Of a DNA stretch of 64,000 bases, positions 1 through 7,840 are shown in pieces. Source of the DNA: an uncultured Flavobacteriaceae bacterium (GTDB lineage: Bacteria > Bacteroidota > Bacteroidia > Flavobacteriales > Flavobacteriaceae). The notes under the pieces are model-generated. The model was not told the DNA's origin. It searched no databases and saw only the letters and a program-made list of their open reading frames with translations. How positions within the stretch are numbered: the stretch's first letter is position 1; each line of letters starts with the position of its first letter. The DNA is taken from assembly GCA_947489085.1 (NCBI GenBank), contig CANLCJ010000017.1, forward strand, positions 1 through 64,000, in the 5' to 3' direction. Made by a program: the position numbers and the translations under genes.

Positions 1-65
1 AAAAAGAATTAGAAATTAAAATCAATAACTATAGAAAAGTCGCTTAACTATTTATACCAAATTTA

Positions 66-134
66 CTAGGTAGTCCATTCTGATCCCAAATAATAAATGT
101 CATTTTCTGGATTGATATCTTTTGATATTATCAT
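66..134 (-). pseudogene. truncated ABC-3C middle-component-like remnant
   Basis: A 22-codon reading frame starts 2 bp after the stop of the HNH gene and reads MIISKDINPENDIYYLG followed by five more residues, then TAG. From memory, the start (SKDINPxxDxYYLG) resembles the N-termini of middle components of ABC-three-component systems, whose genes sit next to the HNH/CTD effector. The match then breaks off, and the remaining 65 bases of the window are rich in stops in every frame on this strand. I infer a deletion or frameshift remnant rather than a working gene. Family assignment is from recall of a short motif, so moderate certainty only. Confidence 0.45.
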
Positions 135-136
135 AA

Positions 137-943
137 TTAAATAGGTTCTTCTAATATTTTACACCTCATGAATGCATCAACCATAATTATAGAAATACCG
201 TAGACAATATCTTCATGATAAAATTCTCCATCTTGTTTAACTAAATTAAATAGTTCATTTTCTATGTCTTCGAAAATGTTATCTGCATTTTCTCTAATTT
301 GTTCAATTAAGTTTTGATTACCATTAAGATATTCACCTTTTTTTCTAAGATATAAATTATTAATATTTCTAAGTAATTTATCTTTTTTAAAACTTCCTTG
401 AGCTTCCAGTTCTCGATAAAGGCTATTTACTTTTGGATAAAAAACTTTATACTCATTAATAATGTACTTGTTTCTTTTTATATCATTATAATGAATTTTT
501 ACATCAATATCAAAAGGTTTTGTTTTAATATCATCACCCTCATCAATTTCGAATTCTAAATCAGAAATTGCATCAATAGCAGTTTTTAACAAGCTACTAT
601 TTCTGAGCTTATACAACATTTTCGATTCATGATTAGATTTCCATTCTTTTAATAATTCAACAGGAAACTTTAATTCATTCTCTTTATTATCAATAATGGT
701 ATGGTGTTCATCGCATAACAAAATTAAATTATTGTAATGCCTTCTTTCATCATCAGTCATGTCATCACTCCATCTAGGGCCATTTTCACTGGCAGCTTCT
801 ATATGACAGATTTTACTAACAATTGATTTTCCATCTTCTGCAATTAAAGATTTTTTACAAGTTGGTTCTGCACACTCATTTCCAGACAAGGTATCTAACC
901 TTCTAACTGTACTAGGTTTGTACTGTCTTGCTTTATCACCCAT
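137..943 (-). CDS. HNH endonuclease with ABC-3C-type C-terminal domain
   Basis: A 268-residue protein. The N-terminal ~110 residues are an HNH-type nuclease module: paired cysteines C24 and C29, then CHIEAA (C46, H47), NGPR (54-57), and NLILLCDEHH (72-81) with C77, H80 and H81 as further ligands. The C-terminal ~120 residues are predicted helical and end in DAFMRCKILEEP, which resembles the C-terminal domain of effectors in ABC-three-component (ABC-3C) systems. Those systems pair the effector with a middle component and an ABC ATPase and are thought to act against invading DNA. Here only a 22-codon remnant of the likely middle component follows, and any ATPase would lie beyond base 1. The gene is visibly more AT-rich than the genes to its right, consistent with transfer. 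An HNH role is well supported; the ABC-3C link is inferred. Confidence 0.75.
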   Translation of the reverse strand: MGDKARQYKPSTVRRLDTLSGNECAEPTCKKSLIAEDGKSIVSKICHIEAASENGPRWSDDMTDDERRHYNNLILLCDEHHTIIDNKENELKFPVELLKEWKSNHESKMLYKLRNSSLLKTAIDAISDLEFEIDEGDDIKTKPFDIDVKIHYNDIKRNKYIINEYKVFYPKVNSLYRELEAQGSFKKDKLLRNINNLYLRKKGEYLNGNQNLIEQIRENADNIFEDIENELFNLVKQDGEFYHEDIVYGISIIMVDAFMRCKILEEPI

Positions 944-1008
944 GCGGCTAAATTAATATTTTTGATATTCTTAATTAACAAGATTATAAAGAATATAAAA
1001 TTGTTTTT

Positions 1009-1070
1009 TACGGATATCCGTATTGCAAATAACAAATTATAAAGAGAATTGTAAATATACGATTTGCAAT
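1009..1070. promoter_or_regulatory. palindrome and inverted repeat upstream of HNH gene
   Basis: A perfect 14-bp palindrome TACGGATATCCGTA lies at 1009-1022, about 66 bp upstream of the HNH start. It runs straight into ATTGCAAAT (1022-1030), which is repeated in inverted orientation as ATTTGCAAT at 1062-1070. Such sites would suit a dimeric repressor, but no regulator gene is visible nearby. Function is inferred only from symmetry and position. Confidence 0.35.
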
Positions 1071-1224
1071 GAAAATAAGAAATGAATTACAAAACATTCT
1101 ATTTTTTTAGAATTATTATGTTAAGGAAATGAATTAAAAATGCTTAATAGTTGTAATCATGGAACGAAGCAAACCTCATCAATTCTTCATTAAATTGGTT
1201 GGACATTATAATATTTAGAGGAGC

Positions 1225-1258
1225 AAAAAAAGTCTAACAGAAATGTTAGACTTTTTTG
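1225..1258 (-). terminator. bidirectional rho-independent terminator
   Basis: Stem GTCTAACA/TGTTAGAC with loop GAAA, flanked by A and T runs on the two sides so it can work in both directions. It lies 35 bp beyond the stop of the jelly-roll protein gene read on the minus strand, which it most likely terminates. Confidence 0.8.
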
Positions 1259-1292
1259 TTTATAGACATTAAGTTTAATTGCTTTGGCTCTT

Positions 1293-2117
1293 CTAACGTT
1301 TATCTGAAAAAGACGTATTGCTTACATATATTTCGGCAACTCCAGATGTAATACCATAGGCACCGTATCTTATAGCTGTTTCTAGGGCTAGTTCAGGTTG
1401 TGGTACATTCCAATTGTATATTTTATCTTTAACTTTTAAATGCACGTAATGGGTGTTTACAGGCGTGCCTATAAAGCCTGTTTCTAACTCCAAGTTAAAA
1501 GCTTCTCCTTTTTTTACACGCGTTAGGTAAACGTCTTTTCTTCCATTGTTGGAAAATCTACCATCTCGTTTAGTAATTTGTTCACTGTAGATGTAAAAGT
1601 AAATACCATCTTCTTGTTTTACTTTTTTAGCTATTATCAGGCAAATCGCGGGGTCTGGATTTGTGTGACCTTGATGTTTGCCTTTAACCTGTATAAAATA
1701 GGTGCCGCGACCACCACTAACGCTTTCTATACGGAATGTTCCAGAAAACTTCTGGTAATTGCCGTCTTTTGCCTTGGGTCTAGGTCTAAACTTACGCTCC
1801 ATTCGGGGAGAAAGTCCATTTTTATCGGCGTTATTAGAGCCTGCTGCAATTTGGTATGCACCCCAAGTAGTGGTACTGCCTTTAAAGGTAACTTCTTTAT
1901 AATTATAAGCGCAAGTTCTATCGTCTAGTTCTCCTAAATTAACGGGCTTCGCCACATCGACGTTTGTTATCCCTTTTCTATTGCAATTTTTGGGTTTGGC
2001 AATTTTATGTGTTTTTTTGGTTTGCGCATTTGTAACACTAGGAGATAAACTGCTTATTAGCATTGCGAAAAGACCCAAAGAGGTTGTTTTAACAGTAAAA
2101 GAAGAAAATAAAGGCAT
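1293..2117 (-). CDS. secreted PL7-like jelly-roll protein
   Basis: A 274-residue secreted protein with an N-terminal hydrophobic signal ending near VTNAQ (residue ~32). The body carries a pattern reminiscent of alginate-lyase-2 (PL7) jelly rolls: SPRMERKF resembles the R-x-E-x-R strand, Q-V-K-G-K-H occupies the position of the QxH strand, and IRYGAY resembles the YFKAGxY strand. The same order (RxERxF, FxGxxRx, RYGAY) occurs in the lipoprotein at 22559-23575, so the two appear homologous. Known PL7 enzymes cleave alginate; the substrate here is unknown and some catalytic positions differ, so it could be a carbohydrate-binding relative. The gene stands alone, with a terminator downstream. Confidence 0.5.
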   Translation of the reverse strand: MPLFSSFTVKTTSLGLFAMLISSLSPSVTNAQTKKTHKIAKPKNCNRKGITNVDVAKPVNLGELDDRTCAYNYKEVTFKGSTTTWGAYQIAAGSNNADKNGLSPRMERKFRPRPKAKDGNYQKFSGTFRIESVSGGRGTYFIQVKGKHQGHTNPDPAICLIIAKKVKQEDGIYFYIYSEQITKRDGRFSNNGRKDVYLTRVKKGEAFNLELETGFIGTPVNTHYVHLKVKDKIYNWNVPQPELALETAIRYGAYGITSGVAEIYVSNTSFSDKR

Positions 2118-2170
2118 AAGATTAGAGTGTTAATTTAAAAGGTAATAAATAGCAAAAACAAGACCAAAGT

Positions 2171-3139
2171 TTATTTTTTTAAAATGGTGTAAACAGGAAA
2201 ATGATCGCTGTATCCGCCTTTGTATTTTTTACCAGCATAAGTTCTAAACGGTGCGCCTTTGTAGTGGCCTTTATATTGCTTTAAAAAATCGGCATCGAAA
2301 ATCTCTGCTTTAAAAAATTCGAAATCGGTTTTAGAGCTTTTAAAAAATATATTGGATAGTAATATTTGGTCGAATAAAAACCATTGACGTCTATGCTTAA
2401 CAGTGCCTCTAGAAAAGGAGCGTAAAGTCTCATAAGGATTGTATATGCTGTGCGCTTCCACCAGTTGTTTTAAACTGTTATTTTGTGGGTTATCGTTAAA
2501 ATCCCCCATAATCATAATTTTTGCATTCTCGTCTTCGGTACATAGAGACGCTATTATTTCGCTTACTTTATTGGAGGAGGCTAAACGTTTAAACTCAGAT
2601 TCTTTTTGACCTTCTCTTCTCGAAGACCAATGGTTTACAATAAAGTGTATAGTTTCCCCATCTAAAATACCTGAAACTAATAAAATATCTCTAGTGTAAT
2701 CTGGTGTGCCATCATCATCAGTTAAGCTTATGGTGTAAGTTTCAGAATTTAAAACCTCGAAGGCTGTAGTATCGTATAGTAAAGCAACATCTATACCGCG
2801 CTCGTCCAGAGAGTCGAAATGTACATAATCGTAATTGCAATATTCTAAAGGTTTAGAGGCTATTAAATCTTCTAATACAGTACTGTTCTCTACCTCTGCT
2901 AGACCAACAATGGCAGGGTGTTTTCCTGTTTCTTCTTGGCCTATTTTAGAAATGGCATGCCCAAGTTTAAGCAGTTTATTGTCGTAGCGTTTTTGGGTCC
3001 ACCGTCTTATAGCGTTTGGTAAAAAATCGCTATCGTGGGTATATTTACTGTCTTCTAGATCGAAAAGATTTTCTACATTATAAAATGCCACGGTTTGCAT
3101 ATTGTGGCGTATACTGGGTGCATTAAAATTTTGTGTCAT
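2171..3139 (-). CDS. endonuclease/exonuclease/phosphatase (EEP) family protein
   Basis: A 322-residue protein of the EEP (DNase I-like) superfamily. Motifs in order: FYNVENLFD near residue 19 (metal and phosphate site Asn), a Glu in LAEVEN (~residue 95), RGIDVALLY, NHWSSRREG (catalytic His region), GDFNDNP (metal-binding Asp/Asn) and the terminal SDHFPV with the general-base Asp-His pair. No signal peptide, so probably cytoplasmic. Substrate cannot be told from sequence: DNA, RNA or a phospho-compound are all possible. It lies alone between the jelly-roll gene and divergent hflX, and is unlike the compact xth at 6805-7566. Confidence 0.8.
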   Translation of the reverse strand: MTQNFNAPSIRHNMQTVAFYNVENLFDLEDSKYTHDSDFLPNAIRRWTQKRYDNKLLKLGHAISKIGQEETGKHPAIVGLAEVENSTVLEDLIASKPLEYCNYDYVHFDSLDERGIDVALLYDTTAFEVLNSETYTISLTDDDGTPDYTRDILLVSGILDGETIHFIVNHWSSRREGQKESEFKRLASSNKVSEIIASLCTEDENAKIMIMGDFNDNPQNNSLKQLVEAHSIYNPYETLRSFSRGTVKHRRQWFLFDQILLSNIFFKSSKTDFEFFKAEIFDADFLKQYKGHYKGAPFRTYAGKKYKGGYSDHFPVYTILKK

Positions 3140-3177
3140 ATTTCAAAAATATGAAAATAACACTCAACGCAATTACT

Positions 3178-3185
3178 TAACTTTG
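3178..3185 (+). promoter_or_regulatory. -7 box TAACTTTG upstream of hflX
   Basis: Matches the Bacteroidota -7 consensus TAnnTTTG about 120 bp before the hflX start. No clear -33 TTG is seen. The leader contains a short direct repeat CTGCTAAT and a small palindrome ATTAAG-GT-CTTAAT near 3251-3264. Confidence 0.5.
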
Positions 3186-3304
3186 TACAGATATATTTCT
3201 TTTTATAAGAATGCTGCTAATTCCTGCTAATGTTATTGCTTTTTTAGGGATTAAGGTCTTAATAATCAGAAATAATACTTATTTTACATGTATAGTGAAT
3301 TTTT

Positions 3305-4522
3305 ATGATAGAAAAGAAAGATGTTGCTTTAGAGAAAGTCGTTTTAATTGGTATAATTACTAAGGAACAGAACGAAGATAAATTAAAAGAGTATTTGGAT
3401 GAGTTGGAGTTTTTAACATTTACTGCAGGAGGTTATGCTGTAAAACGGTTTACTCAAAAAATGGACATGCCCAATCCTAAAACATTTATTGGAACGGGTA
3501 AAATGGAGGATGTTAGAGATTATGTGGAAACACATAAGATTAGCACTGCGATTTTCGATGATGAGCTTTCGGCCACCCAAGAACGTAACATAAGCAAAAT
3601 ACTAGGCTGCAAGGTTTTAGATCGTACAAATTTAATTTTAGATATTTTTGCGCAACGCGCACAAACAAGCTATGCAAGAACTCAGGTAGAACTGGCGCAA
3701 TACGAATATTTATTGCCTAGATTACGTGGTATGTGGACGCACTTAGAGCGCCAGCGTGGTGGTATTGGTATGCGTGGTCCTGGTGAAACCGAAATTGAGA
3801 CAGATAGACGTATTGTTCGTGATAAAATTGCACTTTTAAAGGCTCGAATAAAAACTATAGACAAGCAGATGGCCGTGCAACGGGGTAACCGTGGCAAAAT
3901 GGTACGAGTAGCCTTGGTTGGGTATACCAACGTGGGTAAATCTACATTAATGAATGTAATTAGTAAGAGCCAAGTCTTTGCGGAAAATAAATTGTTTGCT
4001 ACTCTAGATACAACTGTGCGCAAAGTGGTAATTCAAAACTTACCGTTTTTGCTAAGTGATACTGTTGGTTTTATTAGAAAGTTGCCTACGCAGCTTGTAG
4101 AAAGTTTTAAAAGTACTTTAGATGAAGTTAGAGAGGCCGACTTGTTATTGCATGTTGTAGACATATCTCATGCCAATTTCGAAGAACATATCGATTCGGT
4201 TAATAAAATACTGGGCGAAATAGAAAGTAGCGATAAGCCTACCATTATGGTTTTTAATAAGATTGATGCTTATGAGGCTGAAACGCTTGAAGAGGATGAT
4301 TTAGAGACCGAAAAAACAAAAAAACATTACACTTTAGAAGAGTGGAAGAGTACGTGGATGCATAAAATAGGTAACAATGCACTTTTTATCTCTGCAATAA
4401 ATAAGAGTAATATTGAAGATTTTAAAAAACGTGTTTACGATGAGGTGCGTGAGATACATGTAACGCGTTTTCCTTATAATCACTTTTTGTATCCAGATTA
4501 TACTTATGAGGATATCGAGTAA
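3305..4522 (+). CDS. hflX: ribosome-associated GTPase HflX
   Basis: A 405-residue HflX, a GTPase that binds the 50S subunit and helps split or rescue stalled ribosomes. The N-terminal HflX domain and connecting helices contain the signature RGGIGMRGPGETE (151-163). The G domain follows with G1 GYTNVGKST (206-214), G3 DTVG (252-255) and G4 NKID (318-321). The length fits Bacteroidota HflX, with a short C-terminal tail. Transcribed alone, from a TAACTTTG box to a strong terminator at 4574-4610. Confidence 0.96.
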   Translation: MIEKKDVALEKVVLIGIITKEQNEDKLKEYLDELEFLTFTAGGYAVKRFTQKMDMPNPKTFIGTGKMEDVRDYVETHKISTAIFDDELSATQERNISKILGCKVLDRTNLILDIFAQRAQTSYARTQVELAQYEYLLPRLRGMWTHLERQRGGIGMRGPGETEIETDRRIVRDKIALLKARIKTIDKQMAVQRGNRGKMVRVALVGYTNVGKSTLMNVISKSQVFAENKLFATLDTTVRKVVIQNLPFLLSDTVGFIRKLPTQLVESFKSTLDEVREADLLLHVVDISHANFEEHIDSVNKILGEIESSDKPTIMVFNKIDAYEAETLEEDDLETEKTKKHYTLEEWKSTWMHKIGNNALFISAINKSNIEDFKKRVYDEVREIHVTRFPYNHFLYPDYTYEDIE

Positions 4523-4573
4523 GTATACTAGAATTGGTAGCCTCACTCTAGTTGCGTAAAGCGTAATAAGTAA

Positions 4574-4610
4574 AAACAAAAGCGTATCTGTTGTAGATAC
4601 GCTTTTGTTT
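4574..4610 (+). terminator. rho-independent terminator after hflX
   Basis: Long stem AACAAAAGCGTATCT/AGATACGCTTTTGTT with loop GTTGT. It is symmetric, with A and T runs, and sits between the convergent hflX and aldo/keto reductase genes, serving both. Confidence 0.9.
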
Positions 4611-4627
4611 CGTGTTTTTTTTATGAG

Positions 4628-5659
4628 CTAAGCTGCTGGATTTGGAATGTCGTTATGTACGGCATCTATAGCCTCTAATATCTCGTTGCTAAGCGTTACA
4701 TCTATACTTGATATATTTTCTTCTAGTTGGTGCATTTTGGTAGCACCAACAATAGTACTGGTTACAAAGGGTTGTTGGTTTACAAAAGCTAAAGATAGCG
4801 CTGCAAGGCTTAGGTTATGAGCTTCTGCAATTTCCATATAGCGCTTTGTGGCTTCTGTGGCTTGTTCGCTGCTGTAGCGCGCAAATCTAGGGAATAGTGT
4901 TAAACGGGCATCATCTTCTGCTTTACCTTTTATGTATTTTCCAGAAAGGACACCAAATGCCATTGGTGAGTAGGCTAATAAACCAATGTTTTCGCGCAAG
5001 GCAACTTCCGCCAAATCGGTTTCGAAGGTTCTGCACAGCATAGAGTAGGCATTCTGTATGGTAAGCATGCGGGGTAGGTTATGGTTTTTATGCTCTTCTA
5101 GATAGCGCATGGTACCCCATGAGTTTTCGTTAGAAATGCCTACATGGCGTATGCGCCCTGCTTTTACTTCTTGATCTAAACTGTGGAGTATGCTGTTAAA
5201 GTTATCTTCCCATTGTGCATCGTATTTGTACAGACGTTGCCCAAAACGGTTTGTATTGCGTTCTGGCCAATGCAATTGGTATAGATCGATGTAATCTGTT
5301 TGTAAGCGTTTTAACTCTTTGCTAATGGCTGCTTTAATGGCTTCTGGACTAAATCCATTTGTTCTTATGTGTGCTGTATAATCGCCAGTACCAGCTATTT
5401 TAGAGGCGAGTATTACTTTATCTCTATGCCCTGTTTTTTTTAGCCAACTGCCTATAATCTCGCTGGTTTTTCCTTGAGTTTCAGCATTAGCGGGTACGGG
5501 ATATAACTCTGCACTATCAATAAAATTTACACCTTTATCTAAGGCATAGTTTAGTTGTTCGTGGCCTTCGGCTTCGGTATTTTGGTTGCCCCATGTCATA
5601 GAACCAAGGCATATTTTACTCACTTTTATATCGGTATGTGGTAACGTTGTGTATTTCAT
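4628..5659 (-). CDS. tas: Tas-like aldo/keto reductase
   Basis: A 343-residue NADP-dependent aldo/keto reductase. The N-terminus (LGSMTWGNQNTEAEG, then FIDSAELYPVP and ETQGKTSEIIG) closely follows E. coli Tas in wording and spacing. The catalytic tetrad is visible: Asp in FIDSAE, Tyr in ELYPVP, Lys in LASKIAG and His in LYQLHWPER. The NADP-binding end is present as STIVGATKMHQLEENI. Natural substrate unknown; family members reduce aldehydes and ketones. Stand-alone gene with terminators at both ends. Confidence 0.85.
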   Translation of the reverse strand: MKYTTLPHTDIKVSKICLGSMTWGNQNTEAEGHEQLNYALDKGVNFIDSAELYPVPANAETQGKTSEIIGSWLKKTGHRDKVILASKIAGTGDYTAHIRTNGFSPEAIKAAISKELKRLQTDYIDLYQLHWPERNTNRFGQRLYKYDAQWEDNFNSILHSLDQEVKAGRIRHVGISNENSWGTMRYLEEHKNHNLPRMLTIQNAYSMLCRTFETDLAEVALRENIGLLAYSPMAFGVLSGKYIKGKAEDDARLTLFPRFARYSSEQATEATKRYMEIAEAHNLSLAALSLAFVNQQPFVTSTIVGATKMHQLEENISSIDVTLSNEILEAIDAVHNDIPNPAA

Positions 5660-5701
5660 AGTTTTTTTGTGTTGCAGTAAATTGCTTCTTTTCTGTAAAG
5701 A

Positions 5702-5743
5702 TAAAAAACCGTTAAATGCCTTCTTAGCTTTAAACGGTTTTTT
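5702..5743 (-). terminator. hairpin upstream of tas / downstream of OmpA gene region
   Basis: AAAAACCGTT-AAA pairs with TTTAAACGGTTTTT (one bulge), loop about 12 nt, followed by a T run on the plus strand. It lies between the OmpA-lipoprotein gene and tas, both on the minus strand; it borders the repeat element at 5743-5828 and probably ends the xth-OmpA transcript. Confidence 0.55.
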
Positions 5744-5828
5744 TGCGTTAGCGATTGAACGGTGTGTTTAAGCTCCCCGCCTAAGCGGGAAGCGAGTAGT
5801 GAAAGCGCGACCCTTGGGTAACGCCCTA
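5743..5828 (+). repeat. GC-rich dispersed repeat, copy 1
   Basis: Starts TTGCGTTAGCGATTG and ends GCGCGACCC-TT-GGGTAACGCCCTA, with an internal hairpin CCCGC-CTAA-GCGGG. It is markedly more GC-rich than its surroundings. A second related copy with the same start and end words lies at 60919-61015. I recall similar intergenic elements from other Flavobacteriaceae. No coding content; role unknown. Confidence 0.6.
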
Positions 5829-5832
5829 GTTA

Positions 5833-6792
5833 TTATTGCGTGTTTAATAACCTAGATAACTCGTCTAGTTTTGGGGTTAATATAACTTCTATACGGCGGT
5901 TTTTGGCGCGACCGGTTTCGGTGTCGTTTGTTGCTATTGGAGCGTATTCGCCTCGACCTGCTGCGGTTAGGTTTTCGGGGTTTATTGCGGTGTTTTCTCT
6001 AAGTATATTTACTATGGCTGTGGCACGTTTTGTAGAGAGGTCCCAGTTGCTGGTTAATGCGCCGCTACCTGAGTAGGGGATGTTGTCTGTATGCCCCTCT
6101 ATAAGCACAGCTATATCTGGATTTTCTGCTAAAACATTGCCTAGGCTACGTACAGCGGTTTTACCATCTGTACCTATGGCCCAGCTTCCAGATTGAAAGA
6201 GTAACTTGTTTTCCATAGAAACGTACACCTTGCCACCGCGCTGCTCTACGGTTAGCCCCTTGCCTTCAAAATCGGTTAATGCGCGGGATATGGCATTTTT
6301 TAGCTGCGTCATTGCAGCGTCTTTTGTGGCGATAACGTTTTCTAATTCGGCTATTCTGCTAGAACGTGCTTCCAACTCTCGCTTTAGCTGCTCTAAGCGC
6401 GCGTTTTCTGTTGCTAAAGCTTGTTCTTTGGCTTCTAACTGCGCTAAAAGCTCTCGGTTTTTCTTAGAGTTTTTGGCTATGGATGCCGAGCTGTTTTTTT
6501 CTAAAGCGGCGTAAGAAGATTTTAGGTTTTTTAAGTTAGCACTGGCTGCATTAAAATCGTTTTGCAATTTATCGCGCTCTGCAATAGCATCGTTATAAGC
6601 TGCTTTAAGTTGGCTTAGATCGTTTTCAAGATCGTTTTTGCTTTTTAACAGGCTTTCGTTTTCTTGACCAAGTTTTCTGTTTTCTTGTTTTAAGGAGGCG
6701 TATTTACTCTCTAAATCTTTGTATATTTTTGGAGATACGCACGAGGTTAAGCATACTATTGCGCTTGTTATTAATATACTGTTTTTTATCAT
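5833..6792 (-). CDS. OmpA-family lipoprotein with coiled coil
   Basis: A 319-residue outer-membrane lipoprotein. The signal peptide ends at the lipobox LTSC (Cys18). Residues ~22-160 are a long heptad-rich coiled coil of Glu/Lys/Leu/Ala. The C-terminal OmpA/MotB domain has GHTDNIPYSG, LSTKRA and NRRIEV, which bind peptidoglycan. The arrangement suggests a rod linking outer membrane to cell wall. Its start is 12 bp after the xth stop, so the two are probably cotranscribed although their roles differ. Confidence 0.9.
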   Translation of the reverse strand: MIKNSILITSAIVCLTSCVSPKIYKDLESKYASLKQENRKLGQENESLLKSKNDLENDLSQLKAAYNDAIAERDKLQNDFNAASANLKNLKSSYAALEKNSSASIAKNSKKNRELLAQLEAKEQALATENARLEQLKRELEARSSRIAELENVIATKDAAMTQLKNAISRALTDFEGKGLTVEQRGGKVYVSMENKLLFQSGSWAIGTDGKTAVRSLGNVLAENPDIAVLIEGHTDNIPYSGSGALTSNWDLSTKRATAIVNILRENTAINPENLTAAGRGEYAPIATNDTETGRAKNRRIEVILTPKLDELSRLLNTQ

Positions 6793-6804
6793 GATGTTGG
6801 GGAT

Positions 6805-7566
6805 TTAAGATTCTATTTCTACCAAAACTGGACAATGATCGCTATGTACAGCTTCTGTAAGTATTACGGCACGTTGTATTTGGGGTTGTAATGGTTGCGA
6901 TACCATGGTGTAGTCTAAACGCCAGCCTTTGTTGTTTGCTCTTGCATTTGCACGGTAGCTCCACCAGCTAAATTCTTGGCGTTCTGGATGCATGTGCCTA
7001 AAAGCATCTGTAAATCCGCTGGCTATAAAATTGCCTATCCATTCGCGTTCTACAGGTAAAAAACCAGAGACGCCTTTCATTTTTGGGTTGTGTATGTCTA
7101 TGGCGTCGTGACAAATATTATAATCGCCACACACTACCAAGTTAGGAATGTCTTGTTTTAATTGGTTTATGTAATTTTGAAACATGTCCATGTATTCCAA
7201 TTTATGGTCTAGACGCGCCGCGTTGGTACCAGAGGGTAGGTAAAGGCTCATTACCGAGATGCCATTAAAGTCGGCTCTAATGTTTCTACCTTCGCTATCC
7301 ATAGAAGCAATTCCTGTACCGTATTCTACATGTTGAGGTTCTGTTTTACTTAATATGGCAACGCCACTGTAGCCTTTTTTTTCTGCACTAAACCAATAGT
7401 TGTACTTGTAGCCTGCATCTTCGAACAATTGCAGGTCTAATTGGCTTTCCATAGCTTTTATTTCTTGTAGGCAAATTACATCTGGGTTTGCACTTTTTAG
7501 CCAATCGATAAAGCCTTTATTTATTGCGGCGCGTATGCCGTTTACGTTATATGATATTATTTTCAT
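6805..7566 (-). CDS. xth: exodeoxyribonuclease III
   Basis: A 253-residue ExoIII/AP endonuclease for base-excision repair, cutting at abasic sites and degrading 3' ends. Motifs in order: SYNVNGIRAA (metal-binding Asn), CLQEIKA (metal-binding Glu), YLPSGTN, GDYNICHDAID (catalytic Asp/Asn), RLDYTMVS and the final SDHCPV (Asp-His pair). Length is normal for the family. First gene of a probable two-gene unit with the OmpA lipoprotein; the 274-bp gap upstream is shared with the divergent barrel gene. Confidence 0.95.
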   Translation of the reverse strand: MKIISYNVNGIRAAINKGFIDWLKSANPDVICLQEIKAMESQLDLQLFEDAGYKYNYWFSAEKKGYSGVAILSKTEPQHVEYGTGIASMDSEGRNIRADFNGISVMSLYLPSGTNAARLDHKLEYMDMFQNYINQLKQDIPNLVVCGDYNICHDAIDIHNPKMKGVSGFLPVEREWIGNFIASGFTDAFRHMHPERQEFSWWSYRANARANNKGWRLDYTMVSQPLQPQIQRAVILTEAVHSDHCPVLVEIES

Positions 7567-7762
7567 ACGGGTGAATAAGGTGTTTTAGCTAAAATAAATA
7601 ATACGTTACTTTTACACTATTAACTGGTTTAATCTTTTTATGTTTTATATACATTTAAGGTTTTTGCAATGGTTTTGTATACCGCTTGGTTGCGTTAGTC
7701 TTAATTTTTCCTTAAAAAACGGCTGTTTTGTGTAAAGTTGCGCCTTGTTGCATTTAATTGCG

Positions 7763-7819
7763 ATATTTTAAGCGTATTAAGATAGTTTTAACGTCGTTAT
7801 TTGTAAAATATTTTAAGCG
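7763..7819 (+). repeat. direct repeat ATATTTTAAGCG x2
   Basis: The 12-mer ATATTTTAAGCG occurs at 7763-7774 and 7808-7819, 45 bp apart, the second ending 21 bp before the start of the large barrel gene. Possible protein-binding sites; function unknown. Confidence 0.3.
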
Positions 7820-7840
7820 ATTTTTAGTTTAAATAACTGG

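Larger units (their letters stand above)
944..1292. other. 349-bp gene-free stretch
   Basis: Holds the palindromes at 1009-1070, a weak 6-bp hairpin ATTCTA/TAGAAT at 1096-1113, an isolated 19-codon frame at 1159-1218 (+) with no family resemblance, and the terminator at 1225-1257. I see no convincing RNA gene or additional coding region. Confidence 0.5.

Noticed and set aside
1159-1218. 19-codon plus-strand frame before the terminator
   Set aside because: Too short, no recognised family, and no ribosome or promoter signal; kept only as a note in the gene-free stretch.
1578-1928. 116-codon open frame opposite the PL7-like gene
   Set aside because: Antisense shadow of a gene with a signal peptide and motifs; no family resemblance.
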